Origin: Gnetum montanum
Lineage: Eukaryota > Streptophyta > Gnetopsida > Gnetales > Gnetaceae
Reading direction: 5' to 3'
Length of the DNA stretch: 64,000 bases
Assembly (NCBI GenBank): GCA_015680685.1
Contig: MNCI01008572.1
Coordinates: 1,578,128 to 1,642,127 of the forward strand
Shown here piece after piece: positions 22,201 through 35,019 of the stretch (the stretch's first letter is position 1; every line of letters begins with the position of its first letter). Under the pieces are notes generated by a model, which saw only the letters and a program-made list of their open reading frames with translations, did not search any database and was not told where the DNA came from. A program made the translations under genes and the position numbers.

Positions 22201-22599
22201 AATGAGGTTGATATGCTCATTAGGAAACTGAAGATCTATGGTTTCTTCATCATCAATGGGTGAAGTTGCAAGTTATATGGCTATAGCTTGAACCTTCACC
22301 AAGGATTAAGAGATGTAGTGAAGGTTAAACTTTGCAATTATGGATTTCCATTGGGCTATGTAGCTTACTTTCCTAAATGTTGATCATTATGACTCTAAGT
22401 ATGTTGTCTTTACAAATGATATTTACTTAGCTTCTAAAGAGGTAGTGCCTCCACTTCTTTTATGAGAAGACAAGTTCTATACAATACTTCTCCACTTTGG
22501 TGCATTACATATCATGGGTAACTAATGCATGGATTAGATAATATACTAGCATCTTTACTTCATCATCATGATTTTGACAAAGTAGAGAGGCAATGGATG

Positions 22600-23470
22600 A
22601 ATCAAAGATAGTGAGGTAAATGTAGAATGATTTATCCTCTTGTCGCGTATAGATTGTCAGTAGTTGTACTAACTCTTACTTAAGGTTTTCAAAGGCTTAT
22701 TCGCATTGAGTCATACACTTATAGTGAACTCCATTCTTAAGTAAGCGATGCATGGAATGTAACTTTCCTATAAGCCTAGTGATGAATTAGTAGATGAATT
22801 GCAATCTTCCTTGTAGTTTTCAAAGCTTTTTAAGATTAGTAAGTGCCATCAAGTTAGAGATGGCCTTAATCCTATTAGGATCAGCACATATCCCTACTTT
22901 AGATACTACAAAGCCAAGCATCTTACCAATCTTGACACTGAAAAAACATTTCTTAGGATTGAGTCTAACATCATACTAGAGGCATCATTTAAGAACAAGG
23001 TCTAGGTCATAACCATGGTTATTGGTCACTTTGGACACAACAACTATATTTTCTATGTAATTGTTGAGTAATCCTAACATGTAATTGCTAAAGATATAGG
23101 TCATGACTTATTGATAGGTTGATTCTACGTTCTTAAGGCTAAAGGGCATCATAGTATAGCAAAAGGTACCCCAAGGGGTCATGAAAGTCATGCTAAGTTG
23201 TTTCTCTAAGTTGATCCTAATTTGGTTGTATCCTAAGAATCCATCCATAAAGGACAAAAAGGCATGCTTCACTATAATATCTATAAGTTAATTAATACTA
23301 GGTAGAGGGAAGTCATCCTTGATTTAGATCTCAAAAATCAATGCCAATCCAAACTCCTATTTTTCTTAGGGACTACCACTATGTTGGATATGAAACACCA
23401 TCAATTTTGTGCTCTCGTGACTTAGCATCAGATTTGTTTGGGCATTGAGACCTAAGAAAAATTTCTCCAA
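22600..23470 (-). pseudogene. Tat-type reverse transcriptase, inactive
   Basis: Segments ILVVPKKN, MTPWGTFCY-MMPFSLKNV and RLNPKKC-FSV-IGKMLGF match the Tat RT core, where GLKNAGATYQ and RLNPKKC are typical. The active site YVDD reads YIEN (about 23045-23060), so both catalytic aspartates are lost. Several stops and frame changes. The plus-strand relative at 36342-36353 keeps YVDD. Confidence 0.7.
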
Positions 23471-23480
23471 GTGTGGTGTC

Positions 23481-25840
23481 ATGTTGGGCCATGTAGATAG
23501 CATGGCACCCTGGAAGTCCTAATGTCTATAAAGCTTTTCCTAATCTTGTCTGCTATGCTCTTCAGCACAGCCAGTGCAACACCCATTTTCAAGGCCAGTT
23601 TTCATAAAAGGGATGCTAGGGATGGACTAAACAATTCAGAAAATTTTCTATCTTTCAGGCTATCAAGTTTGCTATGTTCTCTAGCTTTCCTAGCTTGACA
23701 CATGTCCCGATTGCCAGTCCACCCCGATGCTAGGCTAGGAGTTGTCAAAAGCATTCAGGATGGATAAAAAAATTTGGCAAATTTTCTATGTTTGGACCTA
23801 TTACACTCTGCTACATTGCATAGTGTAGATAGTGTAGCAGGCCATGCGGGGCTAAAATTTTCCTAAGTGTTGAACCAGACATAGAAGGTGCAGTTGGCAA
23901 TTCTTCAACCTTTGAGGCTACCTATCCTACTTTGTCCTTAGAGCATGATCAAGGTCCCATGGAAAAGCATTGCGAATTGGGATAAGATTTGTTTAAAATT
24001 AGGTGTTACACTATGCTATGCTATGCAGTGTAGCACAACATAGCAAAGGTACCAGTGTTGAAGGTTTTCTAGAATGAAACCAAGAGATATTAGGCTCTCT
24101 TAATATGAAAGATGTACTTGCTAGTTGTTGAAGTTACTTGCCTTGCTAAATCTCAAAGTGATGTCTTTAATTTTTTGATAGAATTCATGGAAAATGAGTG
24201 CTATGCTCTACTATGCTATGCAATGTAGATAGCATAGTAGGCCAAAATTGCAATATTTTCTAAGTGGTCACACCACGCTTTGTTACACTAGGTAGTGTAG
24301 ATAGCGTAGCACTTGGAAAACTTCTCTGAAGGCCTTCCAAAAGTGCCTAGAGCTCATCAATGACCTTCATTCCTGCTCTAGCATCTCTTTGGTGGTTAAA
24401 GTGAGTAGTTTTTTTTTGTTTTTGCATCCCCTATTGGTCCCAAAAATTGTCCCTACACTTGATCCTACTCAAAAGAGCAGGGAAGACATAGTCCTGGAGT
24501 GTAGGCTTCAATTTTCATTTGTTCTAGTTATTTTATAAAAACATGGTAGTTTTCTAGGTATTGGCACATGCAGTTTGGGAAATATGGTCATAGTTTGGTA
24601 GATTTTCAATCCTTGTTCTTATCCTACCAAGCGTAGCACCACAAGGTAGCACATCAGTGTGACATATCCACGTTCATGCTATGTGGGATCCATGACATGT
24701 GGCGGCCAAACCACACCTCCCCCCAACCTTGGCTCTATAATTACCTCAATAACTGACATTCCAAGGGTTGGATTTTGTAGTTAGCTTTAGCAGAAGATTA
24801 GTGAGAAAAAAGTTGATGAGTGGAAAATCTCAACATTAGAGTCTCCCAAATCTTTGTTCCATTCCTGCACTTGAGCATGACACCTCCACATGCACAACAT
24901 AGTAACTCTCAGCCCAACAAGAATAATCTTCTTTGTGTCTATCAACACCACATCTATAGCACTCCAAAGAGTGTGACCATATTGCCTCACTGCCTAGTTG
25001 TTCCTGTCTATGCTACACGCCAATTGTACACATCATGCAATCAAAAGTCATGTCCCCCAATCAAAGGTCACTTGCACTCTTATTTTATTTTGGCACAAAA
25101 CATACTTTAAATTGTTTTCATACTTGTTTATTTCTATTGCTATAATGCATGCCCATTAATACTCTTCCATTGTTATGCATATTGCGTTCCCACTTATTCC
25201 AAACTCCTATATGTGATGCTTTAAAATCATTATTTACAAATAGTTATTGGACACCACATAAGTCCCTGATTAATCGATTGGACCATTTAGGGCACCTCAT
25301 TTCCATCTTCTCTAGCACTGCCCTCCCATAAACTCAGGGTTAGGCTGTGCACTTGACAACCTCTTGATGTTCCAACCATTGATGTTCTTAGATGCTATAG
25401 TTTTTGGATCTAGAAGAAGGGCTTGAACCTCCATGTCCCTGTTATGCATCATGGGTAGTCCTGCATGCCTTCTGTACCTCCTTGCTAGTGTAAACATAAC
25501 ACCCCTATAGACCTGCTATGATAGTAGTTGGATCACAGGCTAGCATAGGGGTTTTTTATGTCTCAGTTGGTACAGTTGGGTCCTAGTTGACAGTTCCCTT
25601 GGAACCTCATAGAACAAAAGGACCAAAATGGTGTATTGCATTAAGCTCTATGTGTTTCATGTAGCATGAGATGTATAGCATAACAAGTGTAGCGTAACCA
25701 CTCTATCAGCATGACAGTCCCACCTAGTGTAGCAGCATAAACCACTACTTTTCCAACATTTCTAGACTTTTCCATTTTTGGCCTACTTTTTGTGTAGCTT
25801 ACCTATTTATTTAATTCTTATGTCCTTTTTGAAATAGTAA
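23481..25840 (+). other. LTR/leader-like DNA before the Tat-type gag
   Basis: No coding content I can support. Motifs of the type CTATGCTATGC and GTGTAGATAGTGTAGC recur many times (about 23530-24310 and 25620-25740). A TATA-like CTCTATAATTACC lies at about 24730, followed by a leader-like stretch. Position between a divergent polymerase and a plus-strand gag suggests the 5' LTR and leader of the Tat-type element, but I found neither a convincing second LTR nor a primer site. Confidence 0.35.
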
Positions 25841-28330
25841 AAATGAATCCACCTAGCACCTCAATCACCACCTTGTGCTTGGGGATAGACCATCCCTTGC
25901 AACATTGAACAGATCCTAAACAACCACCTTGCCCAGTGTAGATACCACAACAATCTCTTTGACTGCAACATCAATCTCCCGAGCACATGGCTTGTGATGA
26001 AGAGTGATATAGCTTCTTATGTGCAAGGATCTAAGCAGGCCTACCATTGGACCATTAGGAATTTGAAGAAAAGTGTAAATTTGAAATCATTCACTAGAAT
26101 GGAAGGGAGTTCCTTCCTGCTCCTGATGCCATCATACCACTCATTAAAACATTTTAATGGATATTGAATCAACATATTTGACTGAGTGGGTCAAAAGAAC
26201 AAGATACAAAGTCTCATTATGATGAACCCCTTCATGATGGTCAAGAGTAATTTGACTCCCATTCTGAAGGTGGTGGTCCAGTTTATACCACAACCACACA
26301 AACCACTTATGTGTTCTTTCTGCACTAGTTGCAATCCTCCATCTCTTTGGTGATAGCTACAATGCTTTCAAAGCCTAAACCTTCTTTGGTGGTAGGTAGC
26401 GACCAAATGCTGTCAACACAGCAACATGTAGGATCTTTAGCTTCATTTCCCTTTATCATTCCTTCACAGTCTATTCAAGTTGTGCAGCCAACATATGTAA
26501 TGCCTACACTACCATATGTACATACCATGCCTACATTGTAATCCCATATGAGCCCTATTTCCATTACCTCTTCTATGCTAATTCCACCATTAGCAGCAAC
26601 TCCAACTTCAATTGCGTGGTGGGTAGTAACATCCTTTTCTATTGTCCAAATGCCTCAGATGCCACAGTATATAGAACCTCAAAATTATCAAGCTTTACAT
26701 ATGGTGCAACCAACCATAGGGCTATGGGCTGCTCCAGCAACGGGGCAGACAACCATTCCCATAGCACCACCAATGGTAGCCACTCCAACAACACCACCCA
26801 TAGGATTGTGGGCCACCTAGACAACACCACCAATGGGAGTGACTTCGATAGCACCCCCAATGGGACCAACAGCTACACCAACAACATAATCAATGATGAC
26901 TGCTTTGGCAATACCACTAGTAGTTCAACTCATGCAACCTTCTGTAGCATCCCCAGTTCTAGAGCAAGCCTTTTAGCTCATTCAAACCCTCACAAATGAA
27001 GTTAATCTACTTAAAGCCACTGGCTCTAAAATAGTCTAAGTAATGAACTTTTATCATGATGATCCAATTAGCCCAGTTGTTCCTTCGCTTACATTATCCC
27101 CTAGGGTGGAACTTCCCTAGTTCACAAAATACAATTGAGAGGGTGATCCAAACACCCACTTAGTTACTTTTAGATCCAAGTCCTTATTACTACAACCATG
27201 GTCACATGCAATCATTCTTGTGTTTGCCATGTCCTTGACTGGCAAAGAATTAGACTGGTATCGCATGCTTCCATATGCATCTATTTTAACATTAGAAAAA
27301 TTGTTAAGACAATTTGTCACTTCAAGTATAACTTGAAGCCAAAGGTCACCTTAGAACATCTTATGAATGTCAAATAAGAACCATTAGAATTTGTCCAGAA
27401 ATTCATAAAGCACAGGAGTTCTACCTTAAATGAAATTCATGAACCAATTGCAGAAGCCCATTAACTTGCCATTTTCAAGGGTGCTGTGAATGACTTTATT
27501 AATTCTAAGTTGTATTATTTAGTTCCATGCTCTCTTAGTTAGGATTTTACAAAAAATGAAAGTATACAAGATGCAGTAGAGGCTAGTAGAGACCCAACTT
27601 ATGTAACCTACAAAAATGCACATGGAAAGAAAGAAAAGGAAAAGGGCAAGACCAAAACAACCACTATGGCCACTATAGCTAACGAAACTAAGCCCAATAA
27701 CAACAAGCAGGTAGCCAAAATGCTTAAGGCCATGACCGCTACCACTAAAACGCCAAGCTCTAGCAACACGGGAGCTAGCAAACCTCCAACATCAACGACC
27801 ATAGCACAAAATTTACCAAGGTCAAATTTTGAGCATAACGATCGCTCGAAGTACACCCCATTTTTCATTAAATTGTCAAAGCTATTGAATCAATTGTTGA
27901 ATGCTGGGTGCATTCAATATAAACAAATGTTAGAGGAGGATCATAAGCATCATGAGAGGTATTGTGAAATCTTTTGAGACCCCTCTGTAGCCATGCCTAA
28001 CGAGTCTTCTGTGCTTAAAAATTCTAGACTAGAATGATTCTATAATTATCACTAGTTTTGTGGTCATGATATAGACTACTGTTTAGCATTGAAAGAAAAT
28101 ATCCAATGTATGATTGATCAAGGTAAGCTGGTGCTTGACGAAACTAGTCCTATCCAGCTAGAAAACCAGTCAATGAATGTCTACCAAGACCCATTGAATG
28201 CCAATAATACAAGCTACACTATTAATGTTATTAGTGTTGATGAAAGTATAGAATCTACACATAAGCCATTTGTGGTTCATGCACCATCCCAGGGTACTGC
28301 GACTTCAGTGACACCTAGGCCATAGTCTCC
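25841..28330 (+). pseudogene. Tat-type gag remnant
   Basis: The N-terminal part is rich in Pro/Thr/Ala with short repeated PPMV/PPIG-like units (26540-26880). Then comes the capsid-like core: GDPNTHLVTFRSKSLLLQPW (27140-27200), AMSLTGKELDWYRMLPY (about 27225-27275), PLE/FV-type segments near 27390-27420 and a linker rich in Thr/Asn/Ser (27666-27860). A basic region and a zinc-knuckle-like FCGHDIDYCLALKENIQ (about 28050-28105) close it. The DWYR-LP and GHD-x-x-x-CLALK motifs are typical of gag in Tat-type plant gypsy elements. Stops and several frame changes show decay. Gag would assemble particles around element RNA. Confidence 0.75.
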
Positions 28331-28959
28331 TTTCATAATTAAGGCCCCTCAACATGCTATTGCAACAATGAAAGCACCTTTTGTTTCAAGGGTACCAAAG
28401 CATACAAAATCACCACCTACCCAGAGTCTACTGGTTGGAACTACATCACAACCTCCTCGCCTAAGAAAGCATGATGGGCACCTAGTGGATAAGATGACTA
28501 GGGAACATACTATGCTAGGCCCCCTAAGTCCATCCCTTTATCAGTGATTCCCATGGTCTCACAATCCAAAGATAAAATAGAAATGCATTCACAAAAAGCA
28601 ACTACTGAGGCTCAAAAGCCTACCACTCAACCAAAAGCCAAGTCCTATTTTCTTCAAGGGATTCATCTCTTAGGGCACATGGAGGAAGTAAAAATTACAA
28701 AATTACTAGGTGTTGGGCAAGACTTTCTAGACACCCTTACATAGGTTAAACAAGCTTTAAAAAAAATACAACATTAAGCTTGTAAAATTTAATAATGACC
28801 TCCGTGGCACACTATGAAGCTTTGATCTGCATTTTCGCATCTATCCCTATTAAAGAGGACATGCTAGCAAAGGAAAGAGCCATTCATGCTATCATTCTTC
28901 CATCCATGACTAAAGAAACAGGGGAAACTCACTTGAATTTTCATGACAAAGATATTAAA

Positions 28960-29640
28960 GTTGACTCCAAAAAGGGTTAGGCAACCACTGTCCCTATGTT
29001 CATAATGATTCATGTAGGTCAATACAAGATTCATAGGGTCGATGTTGGCGATGGAGCTACAACCAATGTGATCCTGTTTCTTATTGTTGACAAGCTGGGC
29101 CTAGTGGACTAGATCAAGCCCACCACAACTTCTTGTTTGAAGTCCTTCAACGAGTCATGCATTGTGGTCAAGGGGACCATCACTATCAACTTTGTAGCAG
29201 GGGATCAATTCCCCACTAGTGTAGAATTCATTGTAGTAGAAGAGATGGTTGGGTTCAATTTGATCTTGGGAAGAACTTGGTTAGCCCAACTATGGGCTAT
29301 CTCTTGACCAATACACAAAGAGATCCATCTACCCTATGTAGGTAGAGAAGTGGTATTCTTTAGTGATGATGTAGCCCCTTAGGCTATACACAACATAAGC
29401 ACGGAGCAAGGTTTGGAGATAGAAATGTCCAAAGGTGTGTCACTTGTCCACGTTGAAACCCAATGTTTCCCTACCAATAAGCCCAACAAAATTGATAACC
29501 TACACAAAGAAACTATATGGGCAGATTTTCCTTTCTCAATAGTCAATGATAACTTAGAGGAATATCACTTTAAGTCCTCTAGACCATATGCCTTGCCTAA
29601 CCCACATCGGGTTAGGAAACAGTTACATGATTAAGGCATG
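28960..29640 (+). pseudogene. Tat-type retropepsin remnant
   Basis: Reads MFIMIHVGQYKIHRVDVGD-GATTNVI, where VDVGDGATTNV aligns with the VDSGAATNV catalytic motif (the active Ser-Gly partly replaced: D then V-G-D-G). Later comes VGFNLILGRTWLA (about 29250-29290), the LGRxWL flap-distal motif. A C-terminal stretch 29413-29634 is open and ends with TAA. The next 6 kb do not continue into RT. Confidence 0.65.
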
Positions 29641-29734
29641 GCCATACTTTACTTCTCTGATTCCTTTATTTTTAATACTTTTGTTTGTACAGGTTTCAAT
29701 TTTGCATTGTGTTTACCTTTTGTGTTAGTTATAT

Positions 29735-30115
29735 TGTTATGGCCCAAAATGGCCTTAAAATAGCCATGGCCTAAAATGGCCTTAAACTATCACATGGCCC
29801 ACCAAGGCCTAAAAGTGGTAGTCCACTCTTTGTGTTAACTACCCATGGCCAGAAATGGCCTTAAACTAGTTATGGCCTGAAATGACCTTAAACTAGCTAT
29901 GGCTTGAAATGGCCTTAAACTAGCTACGACCCAAAATGGCCTTAAACTAGCTACAACCCGAAATGATATTAAACTAGCTATGGCTCAAAATGGCCTTAAA
30001 CTAACTATGGCAAAAAATGACCTTAAACTTGCTACGACCCAAAATGGCCTTAAAATAGCTACAACTCGAGATGGCCTTAAACTAACTACAGCCTGAAATA
30101 GCCTTAAAATATAGC
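29735..30115 (+). repeat. 27-bp minisatellite, about 13 units
   Basis: Units of the type CTAGCTATGGCYTGAAATGG followed by CCTTAAA repeat with 27-bp spacing and moderate divergence. The first three units are irregular. Each unit contains CCTTAAACTAG. Two related 61-bp units with CTTAAACTAG occur at 35260-35376, on the other side of the antisense gene. Confidence 0.9.
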
Positions 30116-30293
30116 ATGGGGGCCACAAGGGGCCTAAATACATAAAAAAATATTAGGCAAAGGAAATCAAAGAAGCACTTTACTTTTCATTAACTTGCAA
30201 ATACATGGATCAAAATTATGTCCACACTTAGAGCTATAACATGGCCCGACAATGGGGATTACATTTTGAAATTGTAGAACATCAATGAAGAGG

Positions 30294-33200
30294 CTATGAG
30301 TCTTCTGCTATGTCCTTATCTACTACCCCACTAGGTTCTACATCCTTGACAAGATCCTACATGAATCAAGAACAAGGTAATAAATCAATGAGTGAGCAAA
30401 GTAATGCATAAGTCTATCATGAAATAAATTGCAATAAAGTAAAACTTGGCTAACTTGAGATGGGCCTGCATCCATGTCTAGTGGTATCTTGTCAAGGCCA
30501 AATGCCAAGCACCAGAGGATTTCTTCCTTAGTTAAATTCACCCAATCTTCTTCTCCCAAATCAATGCTTGCTAAAATTTTTTCTTTCTCCACAATCATCC
30601 ATGTAGGTGGCCTTGGAGAAAAGGTAGTAGAGGTGGCCTCCCCAAAAGGCATGGTCATTTCCCTCTCAAGGGATTCACTAACCACTAAATTCTTTGTGAA
30701 TTTATAATAGGCCTAGGTAGCACCAATCACATCAAGGAATAGCTCACGACCATGCCATTCTATAGATGCATCTCAGTATTTTTGGTGATAAGCGACATGC
30801 TCCATTTTGTACATATGTTTGTGATTCTTCTATGCCTACCCATTCATACACATTGGCACTATAATCTTTCCAGTCTTGATTCTTTTGTGCCAAGAGATCC
30901 ATTTGCAAGAATTGTTTAATGAATTTGCACATGGCCTCATTATTGCCTCATATGGCTTACCATTATTGGCATAATTAATTATAGCCATATGCCAACTGCC
31001 ATTGGAATTCTCACAAGCCATTAGGAATTCGTTCCATGACTGCAAGTCTTCTAGCTCAGCTGCTTGACTTGCCTTTTCCTTCTCAAGTTTTTGAACTCAT
31101 TTCTAGAGGTCTTCATTGACATGTCTACACTTCCACAGTGATCATGATGAGTGTAGTGCACATTTTCTTGCCTCATCGTATATATGACGAGGCACATTTG
31201 TTACCTCTAGAGGGAGTTCAGGTACAACTTCGACTTCAACTGCCTATTTTGGATCCCATTTAAGTCATGAAGCTGTTACACCAAAAATAGAGAAGTGTTA
31301 GTCATGGGATGGTAGCAAAGATGAAATAACATAAAAATAAAATGCCATAGCCCAAGTGCACCTATCTCAAGGTCAAGTTTCTTTAGGCGATCAATCATGT
31401 CATCTACTATGCCTTCCATAAAGGCAAACTTATCTAGAGTTTCCACCCATGGCTCTAGGCGAAAAGTAGATGAAGACTCGGGGCTCTTAGTAGAAGTAGT
31501 ACTTGTTGCATAGTAACACATGTTATCATTGTGAAAAGGAGAGGAAAAATGAGAGGGTAACATAAATGATAGTGCAAAGCTCCTACCTAGCAAACCATCA
31601 GGGGTGAGAGTGGGGGGTCGCCCATCGGGACACTGTTAAACAAATTAGCAAACTTATCGTCCTCAAAATTCAGCCCCTCTTCTTCAAGCTACCTTAAGAG
31701 TGTAACAACTTTCTTTGCTATCATATGTTCCTTAGGTTGTGGGACACTATCTACAAAAGGATCCTCTACAACAGGGGCCTTCTCCTCTATAGTAGGAGCC
31801 TCCTCTTCAATAGTAGGGGCCTCCTCTTCATAGTTGAGCCCTCTTCTTCGGGATTCGAAGCCTCTTCCTAATTTTCCAAGCACAAGCCAAGATTAGGGTA
31901 CTATTCTAATAGAGATATGCAACCATAAAAAGGAAAAAGAAGGTAGCAAATAAGTTAGCTAAGGGATACTCACGAACAAGCTCAGACTGCACATTGCGAA
32001 CTTAGATTTGTAGATTTTTGCCCCTTCCTTTGCTCGCATGTGAGTGCTCCTTTGCAAGATGAGGCTTCTTAATTTGCATCTTTGACTTTATTATTTTTGC
32101 AATAAGGTGTGCTCCTCTCACTTCATTGTCCATGTTGGTGGAGGGAGCCTCTTCAAAGCTATCATGTGCATGAAAGGACGGTCCTGCCTGATCCTTGGTC
32201 ATCATTGAAAAAGAGTCCTCGATAGATTCCAGAGGATCTTAAAATTGAGTGGTGCAAAATACATGGTGGATCCATGGTTTGGATATCTGGGTATGATCCT
32301 GTATCACCCAGATCCCATTCTCCTAGACCACCAAAAATTTGACAAACCATTACAAAAATGTGATGAAAAAGGCAAAGTGCACATGGAAACATGTATCAAG
32401 TTTACCACACAGCCTAGTCATTTCATCCCATAGGCCTTCTGAAAGATACTTAGCCTAATTATATCATATCCCATATTCCATTATGTCTATCATAATCTAG
32501 GCTTACTCTACCCAAAGAATTTTCCCTTGGGAGAGCAACTTGGAAAAGGCACGAGCTCGGAAGACGGGGTAAATTTTTTGCGCTACCTCCAATTGAACCT
32601 TTTTTATATAAATACCATTGTAATTCTTGTTGGTCCCTAGACATTCTTCTATGCCTCCTCAATAGTTTACATCCCTATTAGTCTTTTTCCCCATAGGTAA
32701 GCCATTGAAGGGGATGCCGAAGAGATCTGAAAAAGGACTATCAGTAATCTCAAACACCACTCACATGTTATGAACTTGTGTGTGAAAGTGGTTGGCACTT
32801 TCTATGAAGAAATATACAAGGGAAATCATTTCCATAGTTGGAATCCCTGGGTTTACAACCAAAAAGAGATTCATGAGCCCAGCCTTCTAAACCTTCTTGA
32901 CAATTGTTGTTGGAGCCTCATTACATAGCCAACACTATGACTCATCAACCTCACCATACTTAAAGAGGAGGTTAGCCTCATTACGCCTTGAGGTGATTAC
33001 TGTAACCTCCTTAGACTTGGTTGCTACTACAGTAACTAAGAATAAAGCTAGCCACATAAAAGAAAAAAATTAATTAATTAAGATTACATAAAAAAATAAG
33101 AGAGAGGGGGCACATAATATAGCTCACTCGATGTGAATGGTGTGGGGAATAGTGGTATTTGCACTAGTACTTCTTCTATAGTGGCTACTCGATGGGACAT

Positions 33201-34000
33201 CCATTCACCATCCAACCACCGAGCTCCTCACACTTCATGTAAAAATAAGAGTACTTTGTTGGATAAGTTCTAAAATTATCCCTAAGTTTCTCTATAACAC
33301 TGGCACACATGTTCTTAGTGGAGGATAACTCTTGAAGGGCCGTTTGAGCCAAGGCTAACACCCCTTCTCTATCATGAAGACCATCCTTGTTGACCAAAAA
33401 TTTGACAACTGATAAAACATAATAAGTATTTAAAATCATAAAAGATGAGCAAAAATAAAATGTTTGATCATATTAATAGGACTCACCCGCTAGCACAATA
33501 GATAGTTCTAGGTGGGTTTTGAAAAAATGTGCCCATATGGTTAGCAATGAACAAAGTGTTATATTTATGATAACACATGAACTTTGGCATCACCCAAATT
33601 CAAGACAAGAGTCTTAATCCTTTTGGACATTGAATCAAGCCCCCTTCCTCTTCCCCTTCAGTAGACCCATCTATCATGAATTTGAGAATGCCTCAATTTG
33701 CTCCAGGAAACAATGTGTCACTTAGGATGCCTACTACTTCAATAGACAAGTGTGACCATATCATTACATTGAAGTGATGAAGCAGGAATTCTAAGAATTC
33801 CCGCACACCCTCTTAGAACTAGACTACTTGGTTCCGAACTCGTGCATGTGGTGGGGGAACATTAGGCACATGGGCACTTATACAACATAGAACCCTGACT
33901 AATTCAACCACAATCAAGATCAGCTTCAACATAACCTTGCATTTCACAACAAAAACATTAGTTCATGATAAGGGAAATTTTTAAAAGAAAGAACTTTTGA
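30294..34000 (-). pseudogene. Antisense multi-exon gene inside the Tat-type element
   Basis: On the minus strand several protein-like blocks are bounded by good splice signals. Exon-like pieces: 33487-33935 (FCP1-like domain), 33128-33408, 31974-33047 (long conserved-looking block with FGIPFNGLPMGKKTNRDV and LSEGLWDEMTRLCGKLD), 31590-31867 (acidic EEAPTIE repeats), then 31270-31530 (VETLDKFAFMEGIVDDMIDR), 30700-31260 (coiled-coil-like KLEKEKASQAAELEDLQSW) and 30294-30357 (KDVEPSGVVDKDIAEDS, stop). Introns start GTGAGT, GTGAGC, GTGAGTA, GTGCAC and GTTAGC and end in AG after T-rich tracts. A promoter-like region lies upstream at 35.0-35.14 kb. In-frame stops show it is not intact. The whole protein is not known to me. 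Extra ORFs, some antisense, are documented in Tat-lineage elements; this may be one, or a captured host gene. Confidence 0.55.
33487..33935 (-). pseudogene. FCP1/NIF-type HAD phosphatase-like exon, catalytic residues lost
   Basis: One frame reads LILIVVELVRVLC, then PPPHARVRNQ, GVREFLEFLLHHFNVMIW, ILSDTLFPGA and NTLFIANHMGTFFQNPP. This is the order of the FCP1-homology domain: motif I (L-DL-G-L), the RPG-x-x-EFL and VW/IWS segment (motif II), and motif IV (LLIDDSP-x-x-x-NPP). Motif I has Glu where the nucleophile Asp belongs, and motif IV has ANH instead of DDS, so phosphatase activity is not expected. Four stops lie in frame. Exon edges: TGCAAG before 33935 and GTGAGT after 33487. Confidence 0.6.
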
Positions 34001-35019
34001 AAAATTTCTCTCTAAGTGTTAGTTACACTTCCATGCAACATAGCAATCTTTTGTAAAGCGTGGCAATCTTGTATGGAACATCACAATCATAGAATCATTA
34101 ATCAAACCAAAATTTTTCCAAGTATTCAACCTATCCTTATGACTTTTCATATAGCATAGAAAATATAATGTTATGTGTAGCATAGTAATGGAACCCTATG
34201 CATAGCATAGTAGCTATGTCCCACACAGCATAGTGGCTATGCCTCATGTAGCATAGCAGCTATGCCCCGCACAACATAGTAGCTACATCCTGTGTAGCAT
34301 AACAACCATCACACTCATAGAAAGTGTAGTGATGCAAGTGGGTAAACATTTCTAGCCTGCAAGTTATGTTATTAGGAACAACATGGCCTGAGCGCAAACA
34401 TAGAATGCTTGTGAAGCCCTTGCACATTCCACCATGTGGAATAAAAAAAATCCATGACACAAACATGCAATAAAAAAAGGTCCTTTCCGCATGTGTTACG
34501 CTATATAGGATGTTTCAAACCCTCATTCTATAAAAAAAGAGGAAAAGGAAGAAAATGGTGCATCACTCCCAGCCACAGTAATGGTGGCCATGGCCATGGC
34601 ATAATGGGCATGGCCATAGCCGTGATGGTGGTGACAAGAACTGTGGCAATGATCGCGACCATGGTGGCAACAAACATGACATAGTGGCTATAGTAGCCAC
34701 AACTAGGATGTGGTGGTCATAGTGTAGATCACCCCCATTTCAAAAAAAAATGCAAGACAAACAAATGTAGCATAGAAACCTATCGAGAAAACGGTGCCTC
34801 CTACTGTTCCTCAACGTGTGCTCAAGGGGGAAATCACAAGGTGTGCTCCCCTTCATCCATGTTTGCAAGGCCCTGGTGTCTACACTCGCTTCTACATGCC
34901 ATTTTCTTATTGTAAAGTTTTGGCTTGTCAGTGGTTACGCTCTGCAAGTGCTACACTCTCTTCTCTGGACTATGCTACGCTTTGGATTGGGTGGTGAAAA
35001 TGACAGGTTTACCATGGGT
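34001..35019 (-). other. Leader / first-intron region of the antisense gene
   Basis: No coding frame supported. Contains runs of GCATAGTAGCTATG-like motifs (34140-34320) related to those at 23.5-25.7 kb and a GGCCATGGCCATGGC-rich patch (34570-34680). An apparent intron ends at 33936. Confidence 0.35.

Larger units (their letters stand above)
20330..23480 (-). mobile_element. Tat-type Ty3/gypsy polymerase remnant (RT, RNase H, integrase)
   Basis: Minus-strand polymerase with domains in order RT, RNase H, extra RNase H (aRNH) and integrase. The extra RNase H domain with FDGA-type start is diagnostic of the Tat/Ogre lineage of plant gypsy elements. No gag or protease follows on the same strand upstream; instead, at 23.5 kb, the sequence changes into LTR/leader-like DNA. 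Stops are frequent and the RT active site is mutated. It belongs to the same family as the plus-strand polymerase at 35.5-38.2 kb, so the two lie in divergent orientation. Confidence 0.8.

Noticed and set aside
26548-26999. Overlapping ORFs rich in Pro, Thr or Asn
   Set aside because: Different frames of the repetitive linker in the Tat-type gag; not separate genes.
29735-30115. Possible CRISPR-like array (27-bp repeats)
   Set aside because: Repeats are contiguous with no unique spacers and lie in a plant retroelement; it is a minisatellite.
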